Assembly: GCA_011009095.1 (NCBI GenBank)
Contig: VTPC01000605.1
Span: forward strand, 62,001-126,000
From: Ignelater luminosus
Lineage: Eukaryota; Arthropoda; Insecta; Coleoptera; Elateridae
Direction: 5' to 3'
Length of the DNA: 64,000 bases
Position numbers and translations under genes: made by a program. Of the stretch, positions 37,501 to 49,399 are shown one piece after another (position 1 is the stretch's first letter; every line of letters begins with the position of its first letter). A model generated the notes under the pieces. It saw nothing but the letters and a program-made list of their open reading frames with translations, was not told the origin of the DNA and did not search any database.

Positions 37501-39032
37501 AAAATACACACAATCTAACAGTGTGTGTTGAATATAATTCTTTTTACTTATTTACAATTCCAAATCAAAATCTCATATGGTATAAATTTTAAGCCATTCT
37601 TTAGAAGATAAAACTTTTAATAAATAATAGTTTCCATTTAACCTCACCTTCAAAATTCTGATAATCAATAGTTGAGATTAAAATAATTATACTCTTTCAA
37701 AAACAAATGATGAGATTTAACAATGTTTTTAAATTTAAATTCATAGTTTTTTTCTTTAAAACGATTTCGTCTTGCGTATATCTCAGCCTTCAATTTGGTC
37801 AAGGTCTCAATTATATAGGTGGACTGTATTTAAAGTAGGCAACTTAATAAATAGCAACATTATTAAAAAGGTCAAGCAAAAAAAATGGCGTCTACAAAAA
37901 TAAATGAAATTTAAACGAACATGATAAGGATAAGGTTAATAGTAAGCCAATTTTCTAATTTGTTTTCTTATAACAATAGAAACAATAGATAAAAGAGTGA
38001 CCTTTGAAAAAAAAAGATAGAAACAATTTATTAAAATGTAAACAGTCTAGACTCAACTGACTTGTTTTGTTTCGAATATTTTCAATATTATTATAAAATT
38101 TTACCATTCGTTGACCATTATTTAATAAACAGAATTAAAAAAAAACAAACAATGATATCATCCAATATTATCAGTTTTAAATTTCTTTGATTTGTATACC
38201 ATGAAATCAATTTTCAAAAAAAAACTTTGTTCTCACTTACAAGCAAATTGTGGTTTCGGCAACTACTAGCATAAAAATTAAGATCAAATACCTATCGTAA
38301 ACAAAATCGGGAACATATTTCTTAATGAATGCTTTTCCAATGGATTCAAAACTGCCTGTTCGTCCTTGTGCTGACTTTTGTGTAAGTCCATCGACTGCTT
38401 CGATAAGTTTTTCTTCGAAAGCTTCCTGTTGAGCTATTTCATCAACTTCATCCGTTCCTTCTTCAGTGCTATGATTTTCTGAATATCCACTAATTAAACT
38501 AATATTGTCATTAACGGAATCTTCATCAGATGTTTGAAGTAAAGCTTCATTTCTTGTACGATCTACGTTGAGAGGTTTTTTATGAAAATCTTTAAATAAT
38601 ATAAAAAGAAAATAAATGCATTAAGTGTTTGTATCTAATCCTTGAATAGCCTAGATAAGTAATATGTAAATGGGATAATTATATAAATTACAAGTTGCGT
38701 TATAGCAACCCATATAAAGTGACGTTGCTGAGTCATGGGATTTCCAAGAATGCTTTAATTTCACTAATATTTCGGAAATTAAAAAAATATTCTACGGAAT
38801 TAATTAAAAGGCAACGGTGGCAGATCTTGTCAAAAAAGATCTAAGGGTATGTTTATAAAACTATTCCATATGTCACACATTACGAAAGAATTTTAGAAAT
38901 ATCAGATCTATGACGTAAGATAACCAATTTAAACTGCGAAAATAGCTCTTAAGGTATCGTAATATAGATGTCATTTAAAATTGCCATGTAGACAAACATA
39001 CCAGACTTTCCTTTTCGTTTTCCCTTCGGCAT
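28519..39032 (-). CDS. IFRD1: Interferon-related developmental regulator (IFRD1/IFRD2 homologue)
   Basis: IFRD proteins are helical-repeat (ARM-like) regulators: IFRD1 (TIS7/PC4) acts as a transcriptional co-regulator and IFRD2 binds idle ribosomes. Seven minus-strand exons, 39002-39032, 38292-38589, 29631-29832, 29239-29486, 28934-29177, 28655-28873 and 28519-28596, sum to 439 residues with matching phases. Order: start MPKGKRKGKSG; acidic, serine-rich N-terminus; conserved AFIKKYVPDFVYDRRLTIID; the helical core with GDVLDLMQQLQVIFAG, HAAALSAWTLL and LEVRLSAGEALAIVFE; then the family-typical KYRAKKDRKQQRATFRDI and the C-terminal part with SWTRRKQYY and a basic end KARTISRSKNRDKRSDF. Length is normal for the family (about 440-480). 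Intron 2 is 8.5 kb and full of transposons. Whether it is the single insect orthologue of both vertebrate paralogues I infer from memory. Confidence 0.93.
31230..31390 (-). repeat. Dispersed repeat R, copy B
   Basis: Inverted relative to the copy at 16664-17040, matching AACATCTGGGAATGCAAAGC at one end and GTAATGACTCCTTTCGGAGT at the other. It is shorter because only one of the two internal units is present. It sits in IFRD intron 2. Confidence 0.7.
32076..32179 (-). other. Orphan exon-like block in IFRD intron 2
   Basis: The minus strand has TTTACTAG acceptor, an open 104-base block reading QAFMLGQLFRLSPEIVVVR then LTFLRLISDALAARHW, and a GTAAGAG donor. The reading looks like a conserved helical protein segment. 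Splicing it into IFRD between exons 2 and 3 would create a TGA at the junction, so it does not belong to that gene as modelled. It could continue in phase from the block at 49400-49514. Gene unknown. Confidence 0.4.
32736..33095 (+). pseudogene. Tc1/mariner helix-turn-helix fragment
   Basis: The plus strand reads VKIKHDVEVRILALLKLNWS, a stop, then SVSKATITRIKNKHENPVQK and RKNSGRKS. This is the paired-like helix-turn-helix N-terminus of a Tc1-type transposase with its GRK(S) linker. The catalytic part is absent: the frame runs into piggyBac sequence at about 33090. Confidence 0.6.
33090..33835 (+). pseudogene. piggyBac-type transposase relic (PGBD4-like)
   Basis: From about 33090 the plus strand reads ITIDESLLLYKGRLGW, then LCESKSG, GYCLTMDNFYNSPQLADLL (the piggyBac D-N-F-Y block with its catalytic Asp), GTLRANRKEVPKEL, VAVMKWKDKKEICLLSS, a stop, then YNDTMGGVDRVDQHLADY (the N-x-x-M-G-G-V-D-x-x-D block, last catalytic Asp). 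The N-terminal third and the C-terminal cysteine-rich finger are missing and there are several stops. The right side is cut off by an inserted element at 33820. Family identity is firm. Confidence 0.88.
33820..34714. mobile_element. TIR element inserted in the piggyBac relic
   Basis: The ends TAGGGTCGTTTCCTAAAAT and ATTTTAGGAAACAACCCTA are inverted repeats with TA at both edges. A second inverted pair inside contains TGTGACGTCAC (about 33969 and 34326). No transposase frame is present. It begins within the last readable codons of the piggyBac relic and is itself interrupted by the foldback element at 34413-34654. Confidence 0.75.
34413..34654. mobile_element. Near-perfect foldback (palindromic) element
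   Basis: About 242 bases form two arms of about 115 bases that are almost exact inverted copies: TATACAGTGTATCCAAGATA, GGGATCTTGGAAACGATAAG and GGTTAAATGGGATGAAAGTT on the left are mirrored on the right. The spacer is only about 10 bases. It starts TATACAG like the element at 4927. It has no coding capacity; the overlapping open frames on both strands simply mirror each other. Confidence 0.9.
35035..35080. repeat. ATT microsatellite
   Basis: An (ATT)n run of about nine units lies around 35047-35075 in IFRD intron 2. Confidence 0.8.
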
Positions 39033-41781
39033 GGTCACAAAATTATATAAACTTTTTCTTAAATTTACTAAATAAAACAACTAATTTAACACTTGATCAA
39101 GACGGTAAACAGTTTCTTCTGCTTTCTTGTACACGTATAGTCAACACTTGACATTTATTTTGAGATAGAATTGTATTAAAACTCAATAACATGATTCCCG
39201 TTGAACGCCAGACGGTCAACTCACGCTTCGACCGCGAAAGTGCTATTTATTAACCTGAACTTAGCAACAATGTTGCACAATAAAAGGAAATAATGATCAA
39301 TACAATTTATAAAGTTATTATCGAGATTTTTTGAAAACCTTTAAAGATAAATGAATTTCTCCTTAATATTATTAAAATGACTAATAAAAGTAATATGAAA
39401 ATCCTTTCTTTGATCAAATTCTACTTAAGAGTTTAAAATGTAACCATAGGCGTAACATTAGAATACATACTAGAGAATAGGGATAGAGATGCTACATAAC
39501 ATAATTTTCTTTTTTACTCCAGTCTTTTTATAGTTCTAAGTTAAATTCCAAACTGAATTTATATTACAACAAATACATATGTAGTTCTGATTCGATAATT
39601 TTCAATAATTAATTTAAATGTTCTTTTTCCTTAATTGTAACGAATTTATTATTGTGATAATTATTAAAGCAAATTTTATGACCCTGTTATTAATTTTCTA
39701 AATATTCGTATTATGGTGAAATTTCAACTTTAGCTTTCTCCTTCAAACTGCATCTCATTTTATTAAAATTAATCTCAAAAGAGATTGTACAAAAATCAAG
39801 TAGGTATAATACTTAAGTGTATATTAAATGTCTTCCAAACTAAGTAAAAGTAGGCAGATATTGAAATATTTTTAAAATTAAAATGAACCGAATTTGCAAT
39901 AATTTTTGTAATAAGGAACTCAAAACGAATTTTATATTATGCTGTAGTAAGATTTAATTCCGTTATTTCAGGCAGTCACGTTTGATAATAATAAATAAAC
40001 AGAAATATAAATTACATTTGTGTTAAATTTAGCGCTAAACTCTGCTTTGGTACGTAATGTCCCAACAAAAAATAAATAGGTGGCGACAATACAGTGGTTA
40101 AGGGGAGAGTAATTCAGTTCGGAACGATTAGTAGAAATGGCAAAAACTATTGATCGTTGCTTTGTAACTAAGTAGCGTTTCTCTTTAAAAATGGACATTT
40201 CCCCGTCTACTAGCTAGAATTAATTTTACCTAATCCTGAGATATTTCAATCTTTAACATGCAAGATCCACACAGAACCCACACTCACAGCTTTACACCCC
40301 CCCCCTCCTAGAACATAGCTTCCTTTCACAGATTTTTGTGTGAAAAATTTTAGAACCTCGGCCAGGGATCGAACCTGTCGCGTAGCGGTTGATAGTCGGA
40401 TACGTAACCATCAAAGCCACCAAGGTTCTCAACAAAAACTGTTAAACGTTATACTAGAAGAATCACATGCATGTAAACAATTAAATTCTTGTGAAAGTTG
40501 TGAATATAGCATTCACGACATACGCATAGAACAACTTCAATTTGACAAAGAAGGGCACGTTGACTTTAGTCATTTCTAGGAAGAAAATCTTTTGTTTTGC
40601 TAATACATTGTTATTTAAATGTAAATCATAGCATTCTTGGTTTTCTGTAGTTTAAAAACAAACTATAGATTACAGTTTAGCTTTAAGATAAATATGTATG
40701 GCTTCTGATAATCTGATTTATTTTGACAACAGTACACCTATAGTTGTCAGAACTAAAAAATCACAAATGGCAGGTATAAATAATTTAAAAGTAAGCATTG
40801 TATTGCACACTAATAATACGCGGTAGAATTGTCTTAAAATCTCATGGGTGGTTGCGCAGAAACCAACTGCGTTCCGATTACTTGCCGATGTAACGAATAT
40901 TACCCTGTTCTCTGATATACTTAGTATCTACCTGAATCTTTCACCCGCTAAAATTTTACACTGGGTGGTCGAGTCCCAAAGCACTCACGTAGTCAGTCAG
41001 TTGACGGCATGTCTGTTATGAAACGTGTTTGTAAGTATTTTTAAAAAGAATTGCCCCAATAAACAATCTGTTAACAGAACAAAACTGTCTCTAATATGTT
41101 ACCTAATTTTAATTTTTTTTGCTCTTCTAATGAAATAGTTTTTTCTGTGCCCATGTACGAAGAATAATACAAATAGTCTCGTTTTTGTCAGAAATTCTAC
41201 AATTCTAAGTAATAAAGATTTTCAAAATTGTAGGTTTGTCACTGGTCATATGCTGCAGTTCTTCCTCTGCAACTGGAAGAAACCTACCTTCTAGACTACT
41301 ACCTACCTTAATCCTTGTCTTTAGAAAAGACAAATTCTCATTATAAGTATGTAAGCATGGTGTACTGTAATACTTGCTCTCCTTTTTTCAAATGACCGTA
41401 TTACGAGTACCATTTAAATTGAGTACAATATAATAAAGTTTACATGAGTACTGTGACTTCAGCTTGATCCACTCAGTATCTTAGGAGCAGGTTTGTTGTA
41501 CTTTAGACTCTAACTACAATTAATTAAAAAAGAAAACCAAGAAATAAAACAGTTTTTGACCTTTTCAAGTTTCACTTGTTGCAAAATGGAAAAAGAATGG
41601 AGCAAAAACGAACGATAAAATCCTACTGCTACGCCACTGGTAGGCACAACCTTGTGCAAAACGGTGCAAACTTCGTAGCATTAAGGAAATAAAAGGACAA
41701 ACAGCATACATAGGTTAGGAATAAACAGCAGATAAAAAAAACCACAAAAGAAAGTTTCTACACAATGAAATTCAGAGATTT
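39033..41781. other. Spacer between IFRD and B4GALT7 (divergent promoters)
   Basis: The start codons of the minus-strand IFRD gene and the plus-strand B4GALT7 gene face away from each other across 2.7 kb, so both promoters must lie here. Apart from the tRNA-like block at 40352-40429 I see only A/T-rich unique sequence and a C-run near 40298-40308. Confidence 0.5.
40352..40429 (-). repeat. tRNA-like block (tRNA-derived SINE head or tRNA pseudogene)
   Basis: On the minus strand the 78 bases begin AGAACCT and end AGGTTCT, which pair as a perfect 7-base acceptor stem. A CAGG-TTCGATC-CCTG T-arm with the pol III B-box-like GGTTCGATCCC precedes the end, and GTGGC..GTTAC can form a D-arm with G-U pairs. 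The anticodon arm does not fold convincingly, so I do not call a working tRNA. Confidence 0.5.
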
Positions 41782-42939
41782 ATGACTAAAATACCATGTA
41801 ATAACATGGGTACTTACAATGGAAGACGTTCTAAGTTTAATTTTACACAATTCTTAGCAATTGTAATCACTGTGATGTTTATTATTACTGTAGTTTTAAC
41901 ATTTAATCTTTTAACTAGTGGTAGGTGTTATTTAACAAAAAAAATTATAAGAAAGGAACAATAAGATACCACGAGTTTAATTTTTTAATTTCAGATCATT
42001 GTAAATGTCAAAGCCAAGATGTATCAATGGAACAAATTAGATATATTCCAAATAAACTCGCACCATATGCTTCCCCGTATAAACTTGCAGTACTGGTGCC
42101 ATTTAGAGATCGATTTGAAGAATTGTTAATATTTGCACCATATATACATAATTTCTTAAATGCTCAACATATAAATCATAACATATTTATTTTAAATCAA
42201 GTTGATAGGTATCGTTTTAATAGAGCCTCGTTAATCAATGTAGGATATTTATATACTAGAAGTAATTATGACTACATAGCCATGCATGATGTGGATCTGT
42301 TGCCATTAAATAAAAACCTTAGCTATGCATATCCCAAACGTCAACCATTTCATGTAGCAGCTCCTAATTTACATCCTCGTTATCATTATGAAAAATTTGT
42401 AGGAGGAATTTTATTAGTAAATAGGTAAAAAGTACCAAATAATACTTGAGTTTAAAATATAATTCTTGTATTCATCAGAGAACATTTTGGCCTAGTCAAT
42501 GGAATGTCAAATAAATACTGGGGTTGGGGATTAGAAGATGATGAATTTTTTGTGCGATTAAGAGATGCAAATTTAAACGTAACCAGACCTGTAAATATAA
42601 CAACTGGCACAAATAATACCTTCCGGTATGTACCCATTTATTAAGTGCTTGCAAGTCTCTTTACAGAGTTTCTGTTACAGACATATTCATGATAAAAATC
42701 ATAGAAAACGTGATACAACGAAATGTTATAATCAACGTGAGATAACAAGAAAACGAGATAGACAAACAGGACTCCATGATGTGAATTATACAATATCTAG
42801 CATTAAATCAATGACCATAGATGATGCTCCATTAACTATTCTAAATATAGAATTAATATGTGATCATAAGCTTACTCCATGGTGTGACTGTGCTGAGAAA
42901 AAACCCGATAATAAGAAAATTAGCATCACAAAGACTTAA
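41782..42939 (+). CDS. B4GALT7: Beta-1,4-galactosyltransferase 7 (xylosylprotein galactosyltransferase I)
   Basis: This Golgi enzyme adds the first galactose to xylose in the linker that joins glycosaminoglycan chains to proteoglycans. Exons 41782-41920, 41995-42424, 42479-42625 and 42681-42939 give 324 residues, the normal size, with matching phases. It is a type II membrane protein: a short basic cytosolic tail, one membrane span near residues 18-40 ([18 protein letters not shown]), then the lumenal catalytic domain. Motifs: [23 protein letters not shown], the metal-binding HDVDLLPLN (DVD), [10 protein letters not shown], and [11 protein letters not shown], which holds the acceptor-site and catalytic acidic residues. 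The reading [11 protein letters not shown] follows, again typical. The first ATG with a good membrane span was taken as start. AATAAA signals lie at 42937 and 43008. Confidence 0.96.
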
Positions 42940-43827
42940 TAAAGTGCACAGAAAATATATTGTAGTAACACTTAAAATTTTTTTATAAGTTGTTCAAGAA
43001 ATTTTACAATAAACAATCAAGACATAATAAATTTTTGAATATTGATTGTATTACTATTGATTTATGCTTTGTATTATAAAAACTTAAAATTTTCATAATA
43101 GGGAGTTTTTGCCAACCGGTTTCTAATATAGTAATGCTGTCTGTTTGCTAACAACCAATCAGACGGCTAGTTGCTAAGTGATAATATTGCCATATATTTA
43201 ACGTACATTATATAAAAATTACCCAATTTGTTCTAACTAGAAATCATTACTGACAGGTTAACTTAGAAGAGATGCACAGAGTTATCCCAAAAGTTTACTG
43301 ATTATAGTTTTGGATTTTTCCATAATAAATACAAAGTTGGTTAAATCAAAAAACATATTCTACAAATTGTACGTACAACCCACCAAACATAAGACTGCAG
43401 GTTACCCTGTACAAAAGGAGAATGCAGATTTGCTACAGCGCATCTAAGATCACGTGGAAAAGCTACGTTAGGCTTACTGTAACACAAAGCTACGATGAAT
43501 TTGCTGCCTGCAATTTTCTCTTTTGCAACCTAATTGTAGAACAAGCATAAATTTGTTGTCACATATGTATAGTTTTTAGCAGACACACTTAGGCATTGTG
43601 TAACTCAAGAGCACCAGTTTCAAGTTTCGAGAGTCTCAGTAAAAAGTGGCTTTTGTGCATTTTAGGTAAGGTGATTCACTAAATGATATTTGTGGAGGGT
43701 ATCTTTGAATAAGGACTTGTTTGGTTTCTGTAGGAAGACGTTAACAAAAGATGAACAATTTTATAGGGCTATGACATTGAACTGCAGGCATACCAACTCT
43801 TTGGCAAATTATAAACATTCATACTAA
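42940..43827. other. Spacer after B4GALT7
   Basis: A/T-rich intergenic sequence. No coding exon or paired repeat was recognised. Confidence 0.45.
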
Positions 43828-44650
43828 AGGGTTTTCCAATAAGAGGTGTTATTTTGAATAGCCCGCTATTTCGGTAGATGTCACTTTTGAAGCTATCATT
43901 TTTTGACATTTGACAAGTAGAAACTACGCCATTAATAAATATGGAACGATACGCGCTTCAACAACGCATTGAAATTATTAAAATTCACTATAAAAATGGT
44001 GAAAATTTGGCAGAGACGGTTGGTAAAACTCGAACATTTTTGGGTCACCGTGAAGCACCTTGTCGGACCGCAATACAGAAATTGGTGAAAAAATTCGAGC
44101 TCTTGGGACAAGTTAGTGATGTGTCCATTCCTCGTCGTTTTTTGGAATTAGCCATTCCACAAACGTAATTACACCGTATTTTGCATAAAGATTTGGGTCT
44201 TAAGGCTTATAAAGTCCAGTTAACACAAGAACTCAAGCCGGCCGATCATTTATATAAAAATCGTGAATATACTTGCAAAAGTCAAACAGCTATTTAGCTT
44301 GTAGCATGAGCTTGGAACTTCATTCCCACTTAAACTGCTTTCCAGAAAATCTTGGAGCTGTGATTGAACAGCAAGGTGAAAAGTCTCATCAAGAAAATGG
44401 AAAAATTACCAGGGAAAGTGAAAAGCTAGAATGATTGCTGACTATTGTTGGATGTTACAGAGGAATATACCTACCTACCACGGCGCTTAAAAAGAAGTCT
44501 GCAAAATGCAGTTTCAATGTTAAAAGGCAACGATATTACAAATAATTAAACTATTAAGATTGAATTTTACATTGTTTTCTTATTTTTGTAATTTGCTAAC
44601 GATATTTGGTTAAGAATGTAATTGTAAATAAATATTTGTTTTGTTTTTGT
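43828..44650 (+). mobile_element. Mariner-like element relic with helix-turn-helix ORF
   Basis: It opens with GGGTTTTCCAATAAGAGGTG, and 43941-44168 encodes MERYALQQRIEIIKIHYKNG, then TFLGHREAPCRTAIQKLVKK, the N-terminal helix-turn-helix domain common in insect mariner-like transposases. After a stop the next codons still read LHRILHKDLGLKAYKVQLTQ and ELKPADHL, then the catalytic domain is missing; only a C-terminal-like remnant (about 44330-44420) follows. It is a deleted, non-autonomous copy. Confidence 0.75.
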
Positions 44651-47142
44651 GTTATCAAATCCTCGTTTTTCAAATATATCAAGCAAGCAAATAAGTGTTA
44701 GAAAGCTGCCAAAGGCAACTGACTGTTGCAGGAGTTACTTATTCTCCTCTTCAGTCCATAAGTGTTGATAGTAAAATGATGGTGAGTTGTAAGCAGAATG
44801 TACAGTAATGACCTGATGTTGGATAATAATCGATTAGGACCCTAATGCAGCTAGTAAATGTTATGTGATAGAAAAAAAACTGAAGTGGGTTTTAAAAGTA
44901 GCACAACGTAATCAATTAACAAAATGAAAATAACATTCAAAAAGTTTTAAAACAGGCCTGCGTAATTTATTGGTATTTTTATTTCCTGGAAAAATTCACA
45001 TATTACTAGGTATCTGCTATAAAGGAAAGCCCTCAAATGTTTTTCAAGTTACTCTCTGCCAAACAATTTTCAATAATAGCATTTTGTTTGCCTACAGAGA
45101 AGAACACAGACAATTTTCTTTTAAATTGAACACCTACTCAATTTTGATACCAACAAATAAAAGTCACTGTGAATGTTTTTAAATGATGGCCATTTTGTTT
45201 CCAAAAATTATTAAATATAAAAAACAATCTTTTATAGTGTTTTTATGTTAAGTTTAAAGTGACGTCTACCAACAATAAGTTAAATCTGTTCTGGTGTGCA
45301 AACGATATGACGGAATGTAATAAAGTTTTTATACTTTATTTTGGTGATAAACCACTTTGTTGCCAATGGCTTTCTGTCACTTTGAAGATTAATTCCTGCT
45401 TTTTATTATGTTCTGAGTTTTTTAAGCAGTTCAATCTGAGGTTATGTTTAAAATGTAACTTGACAACTTTGCATTATGTCGTATGATGCCATTAAAGCAA
45501 AGATTATAGAGTTAACTAACTTGGTAAAAAATTGTTAAAAAGATTGATTAATTGACTATTAAACAGGTACAGGGTGTTCCAAATTGGAATATAGTAAATG
45601 AATATTTCTATTATTAGTGCAAATATGAAAAAACTGATTACATGTTAACACTTGATTTACTGAAACAAACTTGATGGTAAAAACAAAAACTTGATAGCTT
45701 TTGTTTGTTTCAAGTTAGAGCCTAAAATTCAATATTCTTATATTTCAACAATTATCCGTAGCTTTGTTATTTTTGAATATACAAAAGAAATGGAAAAGCT
45801 GCTCGTATTTTAAGCCTTATTTAAGAAGGTTTTGCTAATAAGCATTTTTTGGATTTCCTAAAGACCCAGAATAGCATCAACTATGGAAGGATTTGTAAAA
45901 TAGATGTCTCACAAGACTGTAGATTTTAGACTGTCTATGTGGATCAGTTTGTAACTGAAAGAAAAGATCAATTAAATCCACATGTAGTAGTTGTGGTGCA
46001 GAATCTCTTCTTATTCACAATTCTCTTCTCTAATGGTAGCATACAGCAAACTAATAAAACATAACCTCACTGTTCTTGTTCATATCATTCAGTAATTTGT
46101 GTTATCAAAATTAAATTAGTGAAATTGCAATGCATTTGCTCCTAATAAGTTTTTAGTTATTTAAGAGGCCACTCTTTAATAGACGAAGAAAGTGTGACGT
46201 CAGCTTAACAGCTGGTACAACCTGTACTCTTTCCAAACAAACAGTGTTCGCTGTGTAAACGTCCATAAGGAAAAAATTATTAATTCATTGTGCAATGAGT
46301 AACGAGTTTTAACAACTGTAGTAAGTGATTTTGTGAAGTGATTGAATCTGAATTTACTTCAATCTTCAAATAGCTTTTATTTAAATTTATCAACCCACCT
46401 ACCTACCTCTGATATGTTATTCAGTTAATACAAAGATTCAATCACTTCACAAAATCATTTATTACACTTCTTTATCTAGAGTATATGATTGTTACATATG
46501 CTGAAATCCAATACTGCACCATAGCTAAGAATACCAGAATTATACCAATTGGCAAAGCATGTATGACATAACCGTGTGCCTATACTCTAAGGACTGTCAG
46601 TATCGTCAACATAGCATTCATTATGCAACCACTGTAAGGACAATATGCATTACACAAGTTGTCTATCTGGCCACTTGCTAATATCACATTCCTAATTTGT
46701 TGACACTCCAACCAACAGCATAAGTAAATGACAGAAATTTGTTGCCATTATCTTTGGGTACATTCAGCAGAGAACAATTTTCTAAACGACTGCTGTTGCT
46801 ACTGCACATGTCATATGATTACTGCTCCCACACACAAGCATTGCATGCAAATTGCACTTCTTTTTTGATTTGAGGTTGAATGAAATCTAAGGTTAGAAAA
46901 CTGCCCACATCACTACTTTTGACAGCACTGTTAGAATGTTAAACTATTTGAACAAACCTGCCAAAATAGTTGCAATTTGTTACTTAAGCATATGCGCAGG
47001 CACTATTTTGCTCCCTCAAAAAAGATGGCTGTAGTTCTAAAAAATATTAGAACAACGTGTATTGCATTTAATTTGAAGTTGTTTATAATTAAAAGAATTT
47101 TATAAAAGCTGCTGCATTTTCTTTATTTTAACAAGCACTGGC
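44651..47142. other. Intergenic spacer with small hairpin
   Basis: No gene is supported. A solo ACAGGGTGTTCCAAATTGGA near 45570 looks like one end of the TACAGGGTG family without its partner. A hairpin with 28-base arms sits at 46322-46349 and 46434-46461. Part of 46845-46920 is related to 34750-34830. Confidence 0.5.
46322..46461. repeat. Inverted repeat with 28-base arms
   Basis: GTGATTTTGTGAAGTGATTG with flanking bases (46322-46349) is repeated inverted at 46434-46461 with about one mismatch, separated by 84 bases that include CTACCTACCT. It is too small and A/T-rich to name. Confidence 0.65.
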
Positions 47143-47697
47143 GAAACCAGTTGATATGAGATAAAGTAGTGACAACAACAAAAGACGATTGCAAATTGAG
47201 CTCAACAACGATTTTCTTTCTGCTAGAGGCACGAGAGGCACTATTGTTCCACGTCAGATTTGACAAGTTTAAACGTCAGTTTATAAGTTTGAGGTTATTC
47301 GAATTCAGATTTTGGAGAAAAATAATTATTATTATATAATTATATGCCTTGTCATTGCACTATTAAAGTTTGTTTGAGCAAAGTTTCTTCAACACTCACA
47401 ATTATCTATAATTACTGTAAAACAGCAGATGCATAAAATTAATTTCGTAGTGGCCACGCAACCGTTTTTGAATAAACTGAACCCCAAATAACTGTCACTA
47501 AATCCGTATGATAAGATTAGAAGAAAATATGTTAAGTTTTCAAAAACAGCTTTACTAGCGCAACAACAAGGTTAAGTTGTCAAATTTGACATGAAACAAC
47601 AGCAAACGGCGCCTCTAGAGAAACAAAAATTGTTATTGAGCTCAATTTGCAGCCTTTCGTTTGATGTCGGTACTTTATCTCACATCAACTGGCTTTG
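47143..47697. mobile_element. MITE M2, copy 1
   Basis: The ends AAACCAGTTGATATGAGATAAAGT and its inverted mate (TACTTTATCTCACATCAACTGGCTTT) delimit 555 bases. The inner arms also carry inverted TTGAGCTCAA, CTCTAGAGGCGCC-like and TTTGAGGTTATT segments. No transposase. A second copy is at 58892-59488. Confidence 0.8.
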
Positions 47698-49399
47698 AGC
47701 ACTGATAAATTGTAACCTGTAATCTACACATCAAGTAAAATCTTCAGCAGCTTTTCTCGGTGCTATGTAGCTTGTCCATTCAGGCAATTTGCTCTGTTAG
47801 AATTTCAGCTGTTGAGCGTTCCTGAAAATGTGCACTTTATTTGCAGCTCCTGTCAAATTATACTCTAACCATTCTTAGAATGAGTGCCACATTTAAAAGT
47901 AAATATATTGTGATACAACACAATGTTTATTGAAAGTTTATAACTATCTTTTATATTTTTACGTTTATAATTTTTTTTTATGCCAAATAATTTGACCAAA
48001 AGTCAAATAATTGTGATTAAAGGTTATAATGTGATTATTTTATGCAACTTGGATGATCTATAATAATGACACCATGATCAACACGTGACCAATCTCTATC
48101 AAGTTGACAGTTAATTAATCAAACAATTTTAATTTCCTTTTTATTACTTCAAAAAAAAATTTTTAATTTTCTTTTCTATTTTGAATATCTTCAAATTTAA
48201 CTTATTTCTTTTTTTATCTACCACCTTTCTTTATTCTTGTTTAACTTCACTTAACCACAACCTTGTTAACTTTACGTTTCCTGTTCCTTTTCCGCAGATC
48301 TCCTTGTTTACATACACCCTTCACCGCGTAGGTCTTCCACTGTTAATGATTATCCAAGCCTCCTCAATATGTCACCGTTCAGTCCATGTTGTTCCTTTTT
48401 TTTTATTATATTTTCCATTCTCCCACATCAACAATAAGAAAAATCAGTAATCAGGATATGTACCATTTTATTAACATCATTCTTTTTAAATATGCTTCTT
48501 TTAATACAACTTCAATCATGACAAATGTAATTTTAATTAATAACTTTTCTTTTCTTTAATAAATTTTAAATAACTTTTCTAAATTTTTACTCTTTTTTTA
48601 AAAAAATTTTTCTCTCCACTTCCTATCAAGAATTATTCGACAAATTCAACTGTTTTTTTTTTGTTTTACATAAACTCCTTATTAATTTTTATCAATAAAC
48701 AACTATCATGTAATCATATCATTTAACTAATCTAGAATGTTCATTTTCTTAACTTATTTACAAATCGTAACTTATATACTATATAATACATTTCCAAATA
48801 TTTAAAATGTTCAATTTAATTGTTTGATACTTTGTTGTCACATTTATGTCTTTAAAATTGAATTTAGTGAAGATCATTGTCATTATTACTTTTTCTTATT
48901 TGGGTATCGCTTTAGATTTTTTGAATATCATCACAATATGTACTAACAATGACTTTTTCGAAAAAATACGTACTTTGGTAAAAATATGTGTTTTTACATA
49001 AAATAGTGACCAACTCTGAATCCTGTGCTAATTGCTCCTAAACACAAGCAAATGTATAAGTGGCATATAAGAAACTGTTGTTCAACCCTTTATCCCACAT
49101 CTACCCCTCCTCCTTTAAGGCCTTCCTTAATTCTCTATCACTGAAAGTTCTGAAATTGTCTGGGTGTTAAGGGGATTGAGAAATTGGCAACCCTAGAGTA
49201 GAAGGATTGTGGATTTAGCAAATAAAATCCCAATTTGGTTTTGATGCAAGAGACAAAATGTGCTACAGCAAGTCACGAACTTTTTGCCTATTTAAGAACA
49301 TGTATAGTTCGCTGGATGTATTTCCACAAATAAAGGTACTGCAGATCAGGCATACTGTATACTGATATCGACCAAAATAAATAATTATATGTAACTCAC
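47698..49399. other. Intergenic spacer
   Basis: Low-complexity, pyrimidine-rich sequence dominates 48120-48700, which explains the open frame at 48181-48450. No gene is supported. Confidence 0.5.

Noticed and set aside
38240..38264. 25-base micro-exon next to IFRD exon 2
   Set aside because: It has AG and GTAAGT borders but would shift the reading frame between two exons that join perfectly without it.
48181..48450. 89-codon hydrophobic open frame
   Set aside because: Lies in a T/C-rich low-complexity stretch; F, L and S content follows from base composition.
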